Of a stretch of 64,000 bases of DNA, positions 27,011 through 36,237 are shown piece by piece. The stretch lies in contig CAADGV010000014.1 of NCBI GenBank assembly GCA_900696645.1, forward strand, positions 1-64,000. The letters are read 5' to 3'. The DNA comes from an uncultured Chlorobiota bacterium. GTDB taxonomy: Bacteria > Bacteroidota > Ignavibacteria > UBA10030 > UBA6906. The notes below the pieces were generated by a model. The model made no database searches. It was not told the DNA's origin and saw only the letters and a list, made by a program, of their open reading frames with translations. Numbering within the stretch: position 1 is the stretch's first letter; the number at the start of each line of letters is the position of its first letter. The position numbers and the translations under genes were made by a program.

Positions 27011-27538
27011 GTGAACAAATTCTTTCTCTCATTATGTGTGGCGCTCGCGTTGGCTCTCGGTTCGTCAGCATTTGCCCAGCAGAAAATCGGCTTTGTGAAC
27101 TCGACTAAGATTTTCCAGGAAATTCCTGAAGCGAAGGAAGCCCAGCGTAAGCTTGAAGCGGCAGCCAAGCCGATTCAGGATGAAATCGAGAAGCGGGAAA
27201 AGGTTATTCAGGACAAGCTTGATGAATACAAAAAGAAAGAAGCTGTCATGAACGATGCCGCAAAGAGAACTGCTCAGCAGGAAATCTACGACCTGGATCA
27301 GCAACTCCGCGAGTACAAACTGGACAAGCTCGGCAACGACGGCGAACTGGCAAAGCAACAGGAAAAAATCCTCAATCCCGTCAAGGAGAAAATCCTCAAG
27401 GCCATCGAGCGAGTTGCCAAGGATTTGAAGTACTCGTTCGTGTTTGATCAGACGGACAATGTGCGTGTCTTGTTGTACGGCGAACCTGCCTCCGACCTGA
27501 CGTTCAAAGTGATCGACAGATTGAAGACAGGCAAGTAA
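27011..27538 (+). CDS. OmpH/Skp family periplasmic chaperone (first copy)
   Basis: 175 residues from GTG 27011, preceded by AGAGGT. The signal peptide ends SSAFAQQ. The mature protein begins KIGFVNSTKIFQEIPEAKEAQ, continues with a long charged coiled coil (about 45-130, KPIQDEIEKREKVIQDKL and similar), and closes with a short beta segment (YSFVFDQTDNVRVLLYGEP). This is the Skp/OmpH layout of a trimeric chaperone carrying unfolded outer-membrane proteins across the periplasm to BamA. It sits between bamA and a second ompH gene. Confidence 0.92.
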   Translation: MNKFFLSLCVALALALGSSAFAQQKIGFVNSTKIFQEIPEAKEAQRKLEAAAKPIQDEIEKREKVIQDKLDEYKKKEAVMNDAAKRTAQQEIYDLDQQLREYKLDKLGNDGELAKQQEKILNPVKEKILKAIERVAKDLKYSFVFDQTDNVRVLLYGEPASDLTFKVIDRLKTGK

Positions 27539-27563
27539 TCTTTCCGAATTGAATGGAGATGTG

Positions 27564-28085
27564 ATGATGAAACACCTCGTTGCGGCGTTCGTCCTCTTGT
27601 GTGCGACAAGTGCGGGTTTTGCGCAAATGAAGATCGGCCACATCAACTCCGAAGCAATCATGCAGAATCTGCCGGAAGCCGTCGATGCCCAGAGAACGTT
27701 GGATGCACTGGTGGCAAGCTGGGAGGCCGAATTGCAGAAGATGCAGGCCGATTGGAAAAAGAAATACGATGAGTACGATAAGCGCAAGCTCATCCTCACG
27801 GAGCAATCACGCGCTAAGGAAGAGCGTGAACTTCGTGAACTCGATCAGTCGATTTCCGACTACCGGAACAGAAAGTTCGGTCAGAATGGCGAATTGTTCC
27901 AGAAGCAGAATGATGTGATGAAGCCGATCCAGAACAAGATCTTCAAAGTTCTTGAAGATATTGCGAAAGATGACAACTTCGACTACATCTTCGACAAGAG
28001 CGGCGATATCCTGTTGCTGTATGCGACCAGCAAGTACGATCTGACGGAGACTGTGTTGCGGCGAATGCAATCCTTCGGCAAGTAA
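27564..28085 (+). CDS. OmpH/Skp family periplasmic chaperone (second copy)
   Basis: 173 residues. Two adjacent ATG codons (27564, 27567) follow GGAG at 27555-27558 and either could be used. The signal peptide ends SAGFAQ, then KIGHINSEAIMQNLPEAVDAQR, a coiled-coil body (about 45-130) and a terminal DYIFDKSGDILLLY. It is clearly paralogous to the preceding gene, with matching start (KIGxxNS) and end (xFDxxxxxxLLY) motifs, so the pair arose by duplication. Two ompH copies next to bamA and lpxD are common in Bacteroidota-type genomes. Confidence 0.92.
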   Translation: MMKHLVAAFVLLCATSAGFAQMKIGHINSEAIMQNLPEAVDAQRTLDALVASWEAELQKMQADWKKKYDEYDKRKLILTEQSRAKEERELRELDQSISDYRNRKFGQNGELFQKQNDVMKPIQNKIFKVLEDIAKDDNFDYIFDKSGDILLLYATSKYDLTETVLRRMQSFGK

Positions 28086-28101
28086 GAGCACAAGGACGAG
28101 A

Positions 28102-29163
28102 ATGAAGCTCCGTGATATTGCAGTGATGTTGAACGCGGAGATTAATGGCAATGACGACATTGACATCCGGCGGGTAGCAAAAATTGAAGAGGCCGGTGAA
28201 GGAGATATTACCTTCCTGACCAATCCGAAGTACCAGAAGTACGTTGAAACGACGCAGGCGTCGGCAGTGATTGTAGCACAAGAACTGCAAGCAGGGGCGG
28301 GCACAAAGCCGGCCCTTGTGCGCGTCAAGGACCCGTATGTCTCGTTTCTGAAAGTTCTGCAACATTTCAATCCGCCGCACGATCTGTTGCCTCCCGGCAT
28401 TCATCCGACTGCCGTTATCTCGAAAAGCGCCACAGTAGGCGTCGATGTACGAATCGGGGCGCACGTTGTTATTGGCGAGCGGGTTCGTGTTGGCGATGGC
28501 GCTATCCTCTCGCACAACGTCGTGATTGGCGACGATGTCCGGATCGGAGAGAAGACGACGCTCTACCCGAATGTGACCGTGTACTTTGGTTGCGTCATTG
28601 GCGCACGCGTGATTATTCATTCAGGCACAACAATAGGCAGCGACGGTTTCGGATTTGCGCCGAAACCCGATGGTACGTACGAGAAAATTCCCCAGCTCGG
28701 TATTGTTGTGATTGAAGATGATGTTGAGATCGGGGCAAACTGCGCCGTTGACCGTGCGACACTTGGCGAAACACGCATCAAATGCGGCGTTAAACTGGAC
28801 AATCTTATACAAGTGGCTCACAATGTCGTGATCGGAGAGAATACCGTCAGCGCCGCGCAAGCGGGAATTTCTGGCAGCACAAAAATCGGCAAGAACTGTA
28901 TGATCGGCGGCCAGGTCGGTCTCACGGGACATCTCACGATTGCCGACGGTACGAAGATCGGAGCGCAATCCGGCGTTCACCGCTCGGTCGAAAAGCCGAA
29001 CACAACCATCTTTGGATCACCGGCCTATCCGCAACGTGAGGCATTCCGCATTCAGGGAGCCGCCGTACAACTTCCCGATCTGCTCAATACAGTGCGCGAA
29101 CTCCAGAAGCGCGTTGCACAGCTCGAAGACATGCTCAAGCAACAAAAACAAGAACGGCAATGA
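28102..29163 (+). CDS. lpxD: UDP-3-O-acylglucosamine N-acyltransferase LpxD
   Basis: 353 residues. The N-terminal uridine-binding domain contains ITFLTNPKYQKYVETTQASAV. It is followed by a left-handed beta helix of hexapeptide repeats (GVDVRIGAHVVIGERVRVGD), the SDGFGFAP motif and NLIQVAHNVVIGENT with the catalytic histidine, and a C-terminal helix (LQKRVAQLEDMLKQ). It adds the second 3-hydroxyacyl chain in lipid A synthesis in the cytosol. It lies 16 bases after the second ompH gene. Confidence 0.95.
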   Translation: MKLRDIAVMLNAEINGNDDIDIRRVAKIEEAGEGDITFLTNPKYQKYVETTQASAVIVAQELQAGAGTKPALVRVKDPYVSFLKVLQHFNPPHDLLPPGIHPTAVISKSATVGVDVRIGAHVVIGERVRVGDGAILSHNVVIGDDVRIGEKTTLYPNVTVYFGCVIGARVIIHSGTTIGSDGFGFAPKPDGTYEKIPQLGIVVIEDDVEIGANCAVDRATLGETRIKCGVKLDNLIQVAHNVVIGENTVSAAQAGISGSTKIGKNCMIGGQVGLTGHLTIADGTKIGAQSGVHRSVEKPNTTIFGSPAYPQREAFRIQGAAVQLPDLLNTVRELQKRVAQLEDMLKQQKQERQ

Positions 29164-29203
29164 TCCGCCTCGTCCGGGCTAAGAACTTTAAGACGGAGAA
29201 ACA

Positions 29204-30667
29204 ATGTTAGTACAACAACGAACCATCAAGCAGCCCGTAACGATGAGCGGCGTCGGTCTTCACACCGGCAGCATCTGTTCGATGACGTTCAGGCCCGCGC
29301 CTGAGAATTTCGGCATTCGCTTCAAGCGGATTGATTTGGGCGGCTCCCCCGAAGTGCCTGCGCTTGTTGATCATGTTGTTGATATTGCCCGCGGAACAAC
29401 TATTGCCATCGGCGAGGCCCGCGTACACACAGTCGAACATGTTCTTGCAGCCCTCGTCGGGATGCAGGTTGACAACTGCCTGATTGAACTTGATGCCAAC
29501 GAGCCGCCGATCGGCGACGGCAGCGCAAAGCCGTATGTTGACTTGCTGCTCAAAGCCGGATTCGAACGGCAGGATGCACCGAAAGATTATCTCATTATTG
29601 ACCAGCCTGTTGAGTATCGCAACGAAGAGAAGGGCGTCGATATTGTTGCTCTGCCAACGGACGACTACCGCATCACGGTGATGGTCGATTATCACAACCC
29701 GGCACTCGGCAGTCAGCATAGCGGACTCTTCAATCTGGAAAAAGAATTCGTCACTGATTTCGCTCCGTGCCGCACATTCTGTTTCTTGCATGAAGTAGAG
29801 ATGCTGCACAGTCAGGGTCTCATCAAAGGCGGCAACCTCGACAATGCGATTGTTATTGTAGATCGTGAGTTGGGTGATGGCGAGATCAAACGCATTTCTG
29901 AAAAACTTGGCATAAAAGACTCCGTCATTCTCGGAACAAGCGGCGTATTGAACAACAGGCCGTTGCATTTCAAGAACGAACCGGCACGGCACAAATTACT
30001 GGATATGATGGGCGATCTGGCTCTCATCGGCGTTCCGTTCAAAGCGCAAATTCTTGCCGCCCGCCCCGGCCATGCGAGCAACATCGAGTTTGCGAAGATC
30101 ATCCGCAAACTCTACCAGCAGAAGAAGCTGGTGAAGAAATTTCAATACGAACGCAAGGAAGGCGTCGTTTTCGACATCAACGCTATCAAGAAAATTCTCC
30201 CTCATCGTTATCCGTTTCTGTTGATTGATAAGATCGTGGATTTCACCATCGACGAACGGATTGTCGGTGTGAAAAATGTAACAGTCAATGAACCGTTTTT
30301 TGAAGGACATTTCCCCGGCCAACCGGTGATGCCCGGTGTGTTGGTCATTGAAGCGATGGCACAATGCGGAGGCATTCTTCTTCTGAACGGCGTTGAAAAC
30401 CCGGGAGATAAACTCGTGTTCTTCATGGCGATCAACAATGCGAAGTTCAGAAAACCGGTCACCCCCGGCGATCAACTTGTGTTTGAGTTGACCATGACAA
30501 GCCGCAAGAGTCGTATTTGTCAGATGGCGGGCAGGGCCTACGTCGACGGCAATCTTGTTGCTGAGGCGGATATGATGGCATCAATTGTCGACCGGCAGGA
30601 GAAAGGCAACTCCAACAACGGGAGCAAGGAAGGCAGCACAAGTCCCGCCGGACGCAGGGTGAACTGA
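29204..30667 (+). CDS. lpxC-fabZ: Bifunctional LpxC deacetylase / FabZ dehydratase
   Basis: 487 residues, a fusion. Residues 1-310 are LpxC: GVGLHTGSICSMTF, VHTVEHVLAALVGMQVDNC with zinc His residues, EPPIGDGSAKPYV, and RHKLLDMMGDLALIG with the His/Asp ligands. Residues about 325-470 are FabZ: LPHRYPFLLIDKI, FFEGHFPGQPVMPGVLVIEAMAQ with the catalytic His, and KFRKPVTPGDQL. LpxC performs the committed step of lipid A synthesis, and FabZ dehydrates 3-hydroxyacyl-ACP, the same acyl donor pool. This fusion is known from Bacteroidota and Chlorobiota and supports the lineage guess. The last 20 residues (KEGSTSPAGRR) are a disordered tail. Confidence 0.95.
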   Translation: MLVQQRTIKQPVTMSGVGLHTGSICSMTFRPAPENFGIRFKRIDLGGSPEVPALVDHVVDIARGTTIAIGEARVHTVEHVLAALVGMQVDNCLIELDANEPPIGDGSAKPYVDLLLKAGFERQDAPKDYLIIDQPVEYRNEEKGVDIVALPTDDYRITVMVDYHNPALGSQHSGLFNLEKEFVTDFAPCRTFCFLHEVEMLHSQGLIKGGNLDNAIVIVDRELGDGEIKRISEKLGIKDSVILGTSGVLNNRPLHFKNEPARHKLLDMMGDLALIGVPFKAQILAARPGHASNIEFAKIIRKLYQQKKLVKKFQYERKEGVVFDINAIKKILPHRYPFLLIDKIVDFTIDERIVGVKNVTVNEPFFEGHFPGQPVMPGVLVIEAMAQCGGILLLNGVENPGDKLVFFMAINNAKFRKPVTPGDQLVFELTMTSRKSRICQMAGRAYVDGNLVAEADMMASIVDRQEKGNSNNGSKEGSTSPAGRRVN

Positions 30668-30718
30668 CAACGGAATTCTTTTTTCTGCTCCAACTATTCT
30701 TGAACCATCCAGGAATGT

Positions 30719-31519
30719 ATGGCAACTCATATTGATCCGCGCTCGGATGTCAGTCCGAAAGCGGAACTCGGAAATGACGTGACAGTCGCCCCGTTTGCAA
30801 TTATTGAAGCGGGGGCAGTCATTGGTGATGGAACGTCCATTGCCGCAAATGCGCTTATAGGTCGCGGCGCCAGGATCGGCAAAAACTGCCGGATTCATCA
30901 TGGCGCGATTGTCGGGCACGTTCCACAAGACCTGAAATACAGAGACGAACCCACGACTTGCGAGTTAGGCGACAGGAATGTTATTCGCGAATATGCAACC
31001 CTGCATCGCGGGACTGTGGAAACGGGAAAGACTGTAATCGGGAATGACAATTTGTTGATGGGATATGTACATATTGCGCATGATTGTGTGCTCGGAAACA
31101 ACATCATCATGTCGAATGCAGCAATGCTTGCCGGCCATGTTCACGTTGATGATTTTGCCATTATCGGCGGCATAACGCCCGTACATCAGTTCGTGCATAT
31201 CGGCGCGCATGTGATGATTGGCGGGGGACTGCGTGTGCCGAAGGACGTTCCGCCTTTTATTCGAGCTGCGGGCGAGCCGCTTGTGTTTGCGGGACTCAAC
31301 TCCGTCGGACTTCGTCGCCGCGGATTTTCTCGTGAAGCGATTGAAGCCCTCGACAAAACATACTCCATTATCTACAATTCAGGACTTAATGTGTCTCAAG
31401 CCGTCGCGAAAGTCAAGGAAAATGCGAGCCTGACCAGACTTCCTGAAGTGCAACAGGTTCTTGACTTTATCGGACAGAGCAAGCGGGGAATCATCACGCG
31501 CCATCGTGACCTGCATTGA
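30719..31519 (+). CDS. lpxA: Acyl-ACP--UDP-N-acetylglucosamine O-acyltransferase LpxA
   Basis: 266 residues. It starts THIDPRSDVSPKAELG and contains left-handed beta-helix hexapeptides, HGAIVGHVPQDLKYRDEPT, RGTVETGKTVIG and YVHIAHDCVLGNN with the catalytic His. The C-terminal helical domain begins NSVGLRRRGFSREAIEAL. It catalyses the first step of lipid A synthesis. Order lpxD-lpxC/fabZ-lpxA is the usual one. Overlapping-function neighbours on both sides and a 51-base gap suggest the same operon. Confidence 0.95.
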   Translation: MATHIDPRSDVSPKAELGNDVTVAPFAIIEAGAVIGDGTSIAANALIGRGARIGKNCRIHHGAIVGHVPQDLKYRDEPTTCELGDRNVIREYATLHRGTVETGKTVIGNDNLLMGYVHIAHDCVLGNNIIMSNAAMLAGHVHVDDFAIIGGITPVHQFVHIGAHVMIGGGLRVPKDVPPFIRAAGEPLVFAGLNSVGLRRRGFSREAIEALDKTYSIIYNSGLNVSQAVAKVKENASLTRLPEVQQVLDFIGQSKRGIITRHRDLH

Positions 31520-31552
31520 ACGGGGAAAATACTGTTTGAGGATTGCCGAAGC

Positions 31553-32341
31553 ATGAGTGCCGACTGGCAGTTTATTGATACAGGGGAGAACACCGGTTCT
31601 TTCAATATGCAGTTCGATGAACTGCTTGCGCGTTCTCTCCTCTCCGGTACCGGCGTTCCGACGGTTAGACTTTTTCGCTGGAGGCCGTGGGCCATTTCGC
31701 TTGGATTCAATCAGGATATTGAGAAGATAGATCTTGAACGTTGCTCGTCGGACAATATTGGCGTGGTACGTCGACCGACGGGCGGCCGCGCTGTATTTCA
31801 TGCAGAAGAACTTACCTATAGCGTCGTGATGTTCTCCGAAGGAAGAAGCGTCCTGGAAATCTACAATCATATCAGCAAGGCGCTGGTGTGCGGCCTCAAT
31901 CTGTTCGGAGTTGATGTAACTTTCAGCCGCTCGCAGCCGGATTTCCGTGAACACTACAAGAGTCCGTCCTCAATTCCCTGTTTCACCGCTTCTGCCCGTT
32001 ATGAAATCGAGTGGCGTGGAAGAAAACTTGTCGGTAGCGCTCAGCGTCGTTTCCGGCATCACGAAACGGGAGCCGAAGTTGTATTGCAGCATGGTTCCAT
32101 CCTCATTGGCCCTGCACACCGCGATCTTATGAAATACCTTGTCCTGGACGATGAAACAGTGAGGGAGTCCCTTGCCCGGGAGTTGCGGGAGAAAACGGTT
32201 GAGCTTGCCGAAATCCGGAACAGTGAAATAGCATTAAACGAGCTTGCAGGTTGCCTGCGACAAGGGTTTGAACGTGAGTGGAATATGAAATTCGTTCAAC
32301 AAAACCATCTACTACAAGAAATCGAGTCCGCCTGTGTCTAA
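31553..32341 (+). CDS. Lipoate--protein ligase A family protein
   Basis: 262 residues of the biotin/lipoate ligase (BPL_LplA_LipB) fold: [53 protein letters not shown] (the [11 protein letters not shown] lipoyl-AMP loop) and [16 protein letters not shown] with the catalytic lysine, then LQHGSIL. It would attach lipoate (or octanoate) to E2 or GcvH proteins, or act as an octanoyltransferase; these cannot be told apart here. Its last codons overlap the GTG of panB by eight bases, implying coupling. Confidence 0.87.
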   Translation: MSADWQFIDTGENTGSFNMQFDELLARSLLSGTGVPTVRLFRWRPWAISLGFNQDIEKIDLERCSSDNIGVVRRPTGGRAVFHAEELTYSVVMFSEGRSVLEIYNHISKALVCGLNLFGVDVTFSRSQPDFREHYKSPSSIPCFTASARYEIEWRGRKLVGSAQRRFRHHETGAEVVLQHGSILIGPAHRDLMKYLVLDDETVRESLARELREKTVELAEIRNSEIALNELAGCLRQGFEREWNMKFVQQNHLLQEIESACV

Positions 32342-33158
32342 ATCGATCCCGCAATCAAAACCGCGTGTCGTTACCACCAAGACGGTGATGGACATGAAGC
32401 GAACCGGAGAGAAAATCACGATGTTGACGGCGTACGATTTTCTTGTAGCACGACTGCTCGATCAGGTGGGAATAGATATCATACTCGTCGGCGATTCGCT
32501 TTCGAATGTTGTTCAGGGAAACGTGACAACGCTGCCCGTTACGCTGGACGATATGATTTATCATGCGAACGCTGTTAAGCGTGCCGTCAAGAATGCGTTG
32601 ATTGTTGTCGATATGCCGTTCATGACGTATCAGAACAACAAGGAAGAAGCCGTCAGAAATGCCGGCCGCATCATGAAAGAGGTTGGCGTAGGAGCTGTCA
32701 AGCTTGAAGGTGGCGAGTATATTGCCGAAACAGTACAGCATCTTGTGAAGATCGGCATTCCCGTGATGGGACATCTCGGCCTGATGCCGCAGGCCATCAA
32801 CAAGTACGGAACGTATGAAGTACGTGCGACGGAGAAGACAGAAGCCGATCAGTTGTTGCGCGATGCAAAGGTTCTTGCCGATGCAGGCGCCTTTGCTCTC
32901 GTCCTTGAAAAAATTCCCGGTAAGCTTGCCCGGAAAGTGACGGAATCGATTTCGATTCCTACGATCGGGATTGGCGCCGGACGGCATTGTGACGGACAGG
33001 TTCTCGTCGTGTACGATATGCTCGGCATGACGGAGGAGTTCAAGCCGCGATTCGTGCGACGCTACGGCGAACTCGCAGAAACGATGCGGGGCGCCTTCCG
33101 CCAGTACATACATGACGTGAAATCGAATGATTTTCCTTCGAACGATGAAAGCTACTGA
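32334..33158 (+). CDS. panB: 3-methyl-2-oxobutanoate hydroxymethyltransferase
   Basis: 274 residues from GTG 32334, which overlaps the end of the ligase gene. PanB motifs: [33 protein letters not shown] with metal-binding Asp, [47 protein letters not shown]. It transfers a hydroxymethyl group from methylene-tetrahydrofolate to 2-oxoisovalerate, the first step towards pantothenate and CoA. panC is not in the window. It is followed after eight bases by surE. Confidence 0.95.
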   Translation: MSKSIPQSKPRVVTTKTVMDMKRTGEKITMLTAYDFLVARLLDQVGIDIILVGDSLSNVVQGNVTTLPVTLDDMIYHANAVKRAVKNALIVVDMPFMTYQNNKEEAVRNAGRIMKEVGVGAVKLEGGEYIAETVQHLVKIGIPVMGHLGLMPQAINKYGTYEVRATEKTEADQLLRDAKVLADAGAFALVLEKIPGKLARKVTESISIPTIGIGAGRHCDGQVLVVYDMLGMTEEFKPRFVRRYGELAETMRGAFRQYIHDVKSNDFPSNDESY

Positions 33159-33166
33159 TCTCTCCC

Positions 33167-33940
33167 ATGAAAAAACTCAACATTCTCGTTTCCAACGACG
33201 ATGGAATTAATGCTGAAGGGATTTTTGCCCTTGTTCGCAGCCTCAAAGCAATTGCCGACGTTACGGTTGTAGCACCCGCTTCGCAGCAAAGCGCCGTGGG
33301 TCATGCCATCACGGTGAACTACCCGCTTCGTGTTTTTCCGTTTCATAAAAATAGCGACTTCTTCGGGTATGCCGTTGAAGGCACACCCGCCGATTGCGTG
33401 AAGTTGGGTGTCAAGTTTCTCCTCAAGCAGAAGCCGGATATGGTGATTTCGGGAATCAACCACGGATCGAATACTGCCATCAACATCATCTATTCGGGAA
33501 CAGTATCGGCTGCAACTGAAGGGACGATTTTGGGAATTCCCTCGCTGGCAATTTCACTTACCTCCTATCAAAGCCAGGATTTTTCTTACGCGGCGAAGTT
33601 AGCTGCCCGGCTCGCTCTGCTTGTTGCGGAGCAGGGGCTTCCTCCGAAAACCTTATTGAACGTCAATGTGCCCGCCGTTTCCGAAGAAGAAATCAAGGGT
33701 GTCAAAGTAACCAAACAAGGAATCTCGACGTGGGAGGACAGATTCGATGTCCGACGCGATCCTGCCAACCGCGAGTATTTCTGGCTGACCGGAAATATGA
33801 ATGTGATTGATACCGAGCCCGATTCGGATCAAATTGCCATTCGGGAGAATTACGTTTCCGTTACACCGGTGAAGTACGAGCTTACCGACAACATTCTGCT
33901 CGAGCGAATGAAGCAGTGGGGTGTGGAGAAGTTGAAGTAG
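33167..33940 (+). CDS. surE: 5'/3'-nucleotidase SurE
   Basis: 257 residues. The N-terminal metal site ILVSNDDGINAEGI (paired Asp), VVAPASQQSAVGHAIT, the SurE core GTPADCVKLGVKFLL, PDMVISGINHGSNT (Asn ligand) and YSGTVSAATEGTILGIPS are all present. It dephosphorylates nucleoside monophosphates and short polyphosphates in stationary phase. Adenosine deaminase follows downstream with its own promoter-like sequence. Last gene of the run that started at uppS. Confidence 0.95.
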   Translation: MKKLNILVSNDDGINAEGIFALVRSLKAIADVTVVAPASQQSAVGHAITVNYPLRVFPFHKNSDFFGYAVEGTPADCVKLGVKFLLKQKPDMVISGINHGSNTAINIIYSGTVSAATEGTILGIPSLAISLTSYQSQDFSYAAKLAARLALLVAEQGLPPKTLLNVNVPAVSEEEIKGVKVTKQGISTWEDRFDVRRDPANREYFWLTGNMNVIDTEPDSDQIAIRENYVSVTPVKYELTDNILLERMKQWGVEKLK

Positions 33941-33986
33941 GTTCGTTATTCTTGCTTTCTGGTTCAATGCGCCGCATCTCGCTTCG

Positions 33987-34016
33987 TTGATTTTCAGCCC
34001 TCATCTCGTTACCTTG
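33987..34016 (+). promoter_or_regulatory. Putative promoter of add
   Basis: TTG at 33987-33989, a 20-base spacer, then TACCTTG at 34010-34016, 38 bases ahead of the adenosine deaminase ATG. The geometry matches the pair before hutI and resembles the Bacteroidota -33 TTTG / -7 TAnnTTTG promoter. Confidence 0.45.
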
Positions 34017-34053
34017 ATGTAAAGTCTAATCCGTTTGACGACATCACAACGCC

Positions 34054-35151
34054 ATGAAACTCTCCGATAAATTCATCCGCACGCTGCCCAAGGTTCTTCT
34101 CCACGATCATCTTGATGGCGGTGTTCGTCCTCAAACAATCATTGAGCTTGCCAATGATTCGGGCTACAACAAATTGCCTACAAAGGACGCGGGCGATTTG
34201 GCGCAATGGTTTCATCGCGGCGCCCAACGAGGCAGCTTGCCGCTGTACCTTGAAGGTTTTGCACATACCTGCGGCGTGATGCAGACGGAAGAGGCGCTCG
34301 AGCGTGTTGCGTACGAAATGATGGAAGATATGCGCGACGACGGGGTCGTCTACGTCGAAACCCGTTTTGCTCCCGTGTTTCACACAGATAATGGCATGCA
34401 TTGGGACGAAGTAGTCAATGCAGTGCTCAAGGGCTTGGAGCGGGGGAAAAGGGACTTTGGGGTGGAATATGGACTGATCATCTGCGCGATGCGAAACATG
34501 CATCTCTCACAGGAAATGGCGGAGCTTGCAGTCGACTACAGGGAACGCGGCGTCGTTGCGTTTGACCTTGCCGGTGAAGAGGGCGGATTTCCGCCGAAGA
34601 AACACGTCGACGCGTTTCACTACATCCAGCGTGAGAATTTCAACATCACGATACATGCGGGCGAGGCGTTCGGAAAAGAAAGCATCTGGCAGGCAATTCA
34701 ATGGTGCGGCGCGCACCGGATCGGGCATGCAACCCGGCTCATAGAAGATATCGGACTCGACAAGAAAGATCCCACCAAAATCGTCAAGATGGGATATCTT
34801 GCACAATATATTCTCGACAAGCGCATTCCGTTGGAAATCTGCCTCACGAGCAATGTTGATACGGGGGCGGTCAAATCGCTTGAAGAACATCCGTTCGGCA
34901 TACTTTACCGCTACAAGTTTCGTGTTACGCTCAACACCGACGACAGGCTGATGAGCGATACCACGATGACGAAGGAACTTGGTATTGCCCACCGCGTGTT
35001 CAAGCTCGGGCTGGATGAACTTGAGAAAATTACCATCAACTCAATGAAGAGTGCATTCATTCCGTACAATCGCCGGATTAGAATTATCTACGATGTCATC
35101 AAACCGGGTTATGCCAAGGCACGCAAGGCCTTATCGCGTAAAAGGGCCTGA
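34054..35151 (+). CDS. add: Adenosine deaminase
   Basis: 365 residues. Zinc and catalytic motifs of the family: KVLLHDHLDGGVRPQTIIELA (first His pair), YVETRFAPVFH, ITIHAGEAFGKESIW (catalytic His-Ala-Gly-Glu), RIGHATRL, CLTSNVDTGAV and LNTDDRLMSDTTMTKEL with the metal Asp pair. It deaminates adenosine to inosine in the cytosol. It is followed by sixA and by an adenosine-specific kinase family gene, a nucleoside-centred neighbourhood. Confidence 0.93.
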   Translation: MKLSDKFIRTLPKVLLHDHLDGGVRPQTIIELANDSGYNKLPTKDAGDLAQWFHRGAQRGSLPLYLEGFAHTCGVMQTEEALERVAYEMMEDMRDDGVVYVETRFAPVFHTDNGMHWDEVVNAVLKGLERGKRDFGVEYGLIICAMRNMHLSQEMAELAVDYRERGVVAFDLAGEEGGFPPKKHVDAFHYIQRENFNITIHAGEAFGKESIWQAIQWCGAHRIGHATRLIEDIGLDKKDPTKIVKMGYLAQYILDKRIPLEICLTSNVDTGAVKSLEEHPFGILYRYKFRVTLNTDDRLMSDTTMTKELGIAHRVFKLGLDELEKITINSMKSAFIPYNRRIRIIYDVIKPGYAKARKALSRKRA

Positions 35152-35199
35152 TCCGTTCTTTGCGTACAATCTCGTCGTATCACTCAACAGGGGAATGCC

Positions 35200-35691
35200 G
35201 TGAAGCTTTACATAGTCCGCCATGCGGACGCAGTTTCGGTCGGAGGCGACATTCACAGTGATTTTGACCGGACGCTGACCGATCGGGGCCGATCCGATGC
35301 TGTCATGATGGCGCGAATGCTCGCGCATCTTGATATTGACATTCAGGCAGTACTGACAAGTCCGCTCGTGCGAGCAGTGGAAACCGGGGAAATTTTCGGG
35401 CGTGAGCTGAAACGCGAGGCAGCAACAACACAGAACCTTGAGCCGGGGTTCAGCCCGCGATCGTTGTATGAAGAAGTCGCGTCGATGCCGGGGAAAGCAG
35501 GTATCGTTCTCATCGGGCATCAACCCGATGTCAGTATGTTCATCTCGTATCTTGTGTCGCCCAACCAAGGAGCCACGATTGCGATGGAAACAGCAGCCAT
35601 TGCATGCGTTCACTTGCAGTTGACAGGAGAGGGTCAATTACGTTGGTTGCTGACCCCGGATGTTGTCAAGATGTTGAACTATACAATATGA
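35200..35691 (+). CDS. sixA: SixA-type phosphohistidine phosphatase
   Basis: 163 residues from GTG 35200, preceded by AGGGGAA. The histidine phosphatase motif is near the start (KLYIVRHADAVSVGG), then RTLTDRGRSDAVMMARML, AVLTSPLVRAVETGEIF and VLIGHQPDVSMFI with the second catalytic His. SixA dephosphorylates phosphohistidine on phosphorelay HPt domains in Escherichia coli; members elsewhere may act on other phosphohistidines. It ends seven bases before the next gene. Confidence 0.85.
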   Translation: MKLYIVRHADAVSVGGDIHSDFDRTLTDRGRSDAVMMARMLAHLDIDIQAVLTSPLVRAVETGEIFGRELKREAATTQNLEPGFSPRSLYEEVASMPGKAGIVLIGHQPDVSMFISYLVSPNQGATIAMETAAIACVHLQLTGEGQLRWLLTPDVVKMLNYTI

Positions 35692-35697
35692 CGTGTC

Positions 35698-36180
35698 ATG
35701 GAACTGAAGGTAATTTCAATTGAAAAGCCGGAGGAAATGAACTTCATCCTCGGCCATTCTCATTTTATCAAAACCGTGGAAGATCTGTACGAGGCTATCG
35801 TACAGACAAATCCGGCGATGAAATTCGGTATTGCCTTTTGTGAAGCGTCGGGACCGGCGCTTGTTCGTTTTGTAGGGAATGATCAGAAGCTGATCGAGCT
35901 TGCACAGATGAACGCAATGAATCTTGCGGCCGGACATACCTTCATCATCATGATGGAAGGAGGATTTCCTGTGAACATTCTCAACACAATCAAGAATGTC
36001 CCCGAAGTCTGCCGCATTTACTGCGCAACCGCCAACCCGACGGAAGTGATTGTAGCAGAGACAGAACAGGGCCGGGGAATCCTCGGTGTGATTGACGGCG
36101 TAAGAACTAAGGGAATTGAGACTGATGATGATATCGTGAAGAGAAAAGAATTGCTGAGGAAGATCGGGTACAAGTTGTAG
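35698..36180 (+). CDS. Adenosine-specific kinase family protein (DUF355)
   Basis: 160 residues, full length for the PF04008 family: ELKVISIEKPEEMNFILGHSHFIKT at the start, MKFGIAFCEASGPALVRFVGN in the middle, and ATANPTEVIVAETEQGRGILGVIDG in the C-terminal half. An archaeal member (Pyrobaculum PAE2307) was reported to bind and phosphorylate adenosine, hence the name; the activity in bacteria is little studied. The association with adenosine deaminase two genes upstream fits a role in nucleoside use. Confidence 0.85.
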   Translation: MELKVISIEKPEEMNFILGHSHFIKTVEDLYEAIVQTNPAMKFGIAFCEASGPALVRFVGNDQKLIELAQMNAMNLAAGHTFIIMMEGGFPVNILNTIKNVPEVCRIYCATANPTEVIVAETEQGRGILGVIDGVRTKGIETDDDIVKRKELLRKIGYKL

Positions 36181-36237
36181 GAAAGAGATTATTGGATTGA
36201 TGAAGATGTCCGTAATGACGATGACCATGAGGATAGT

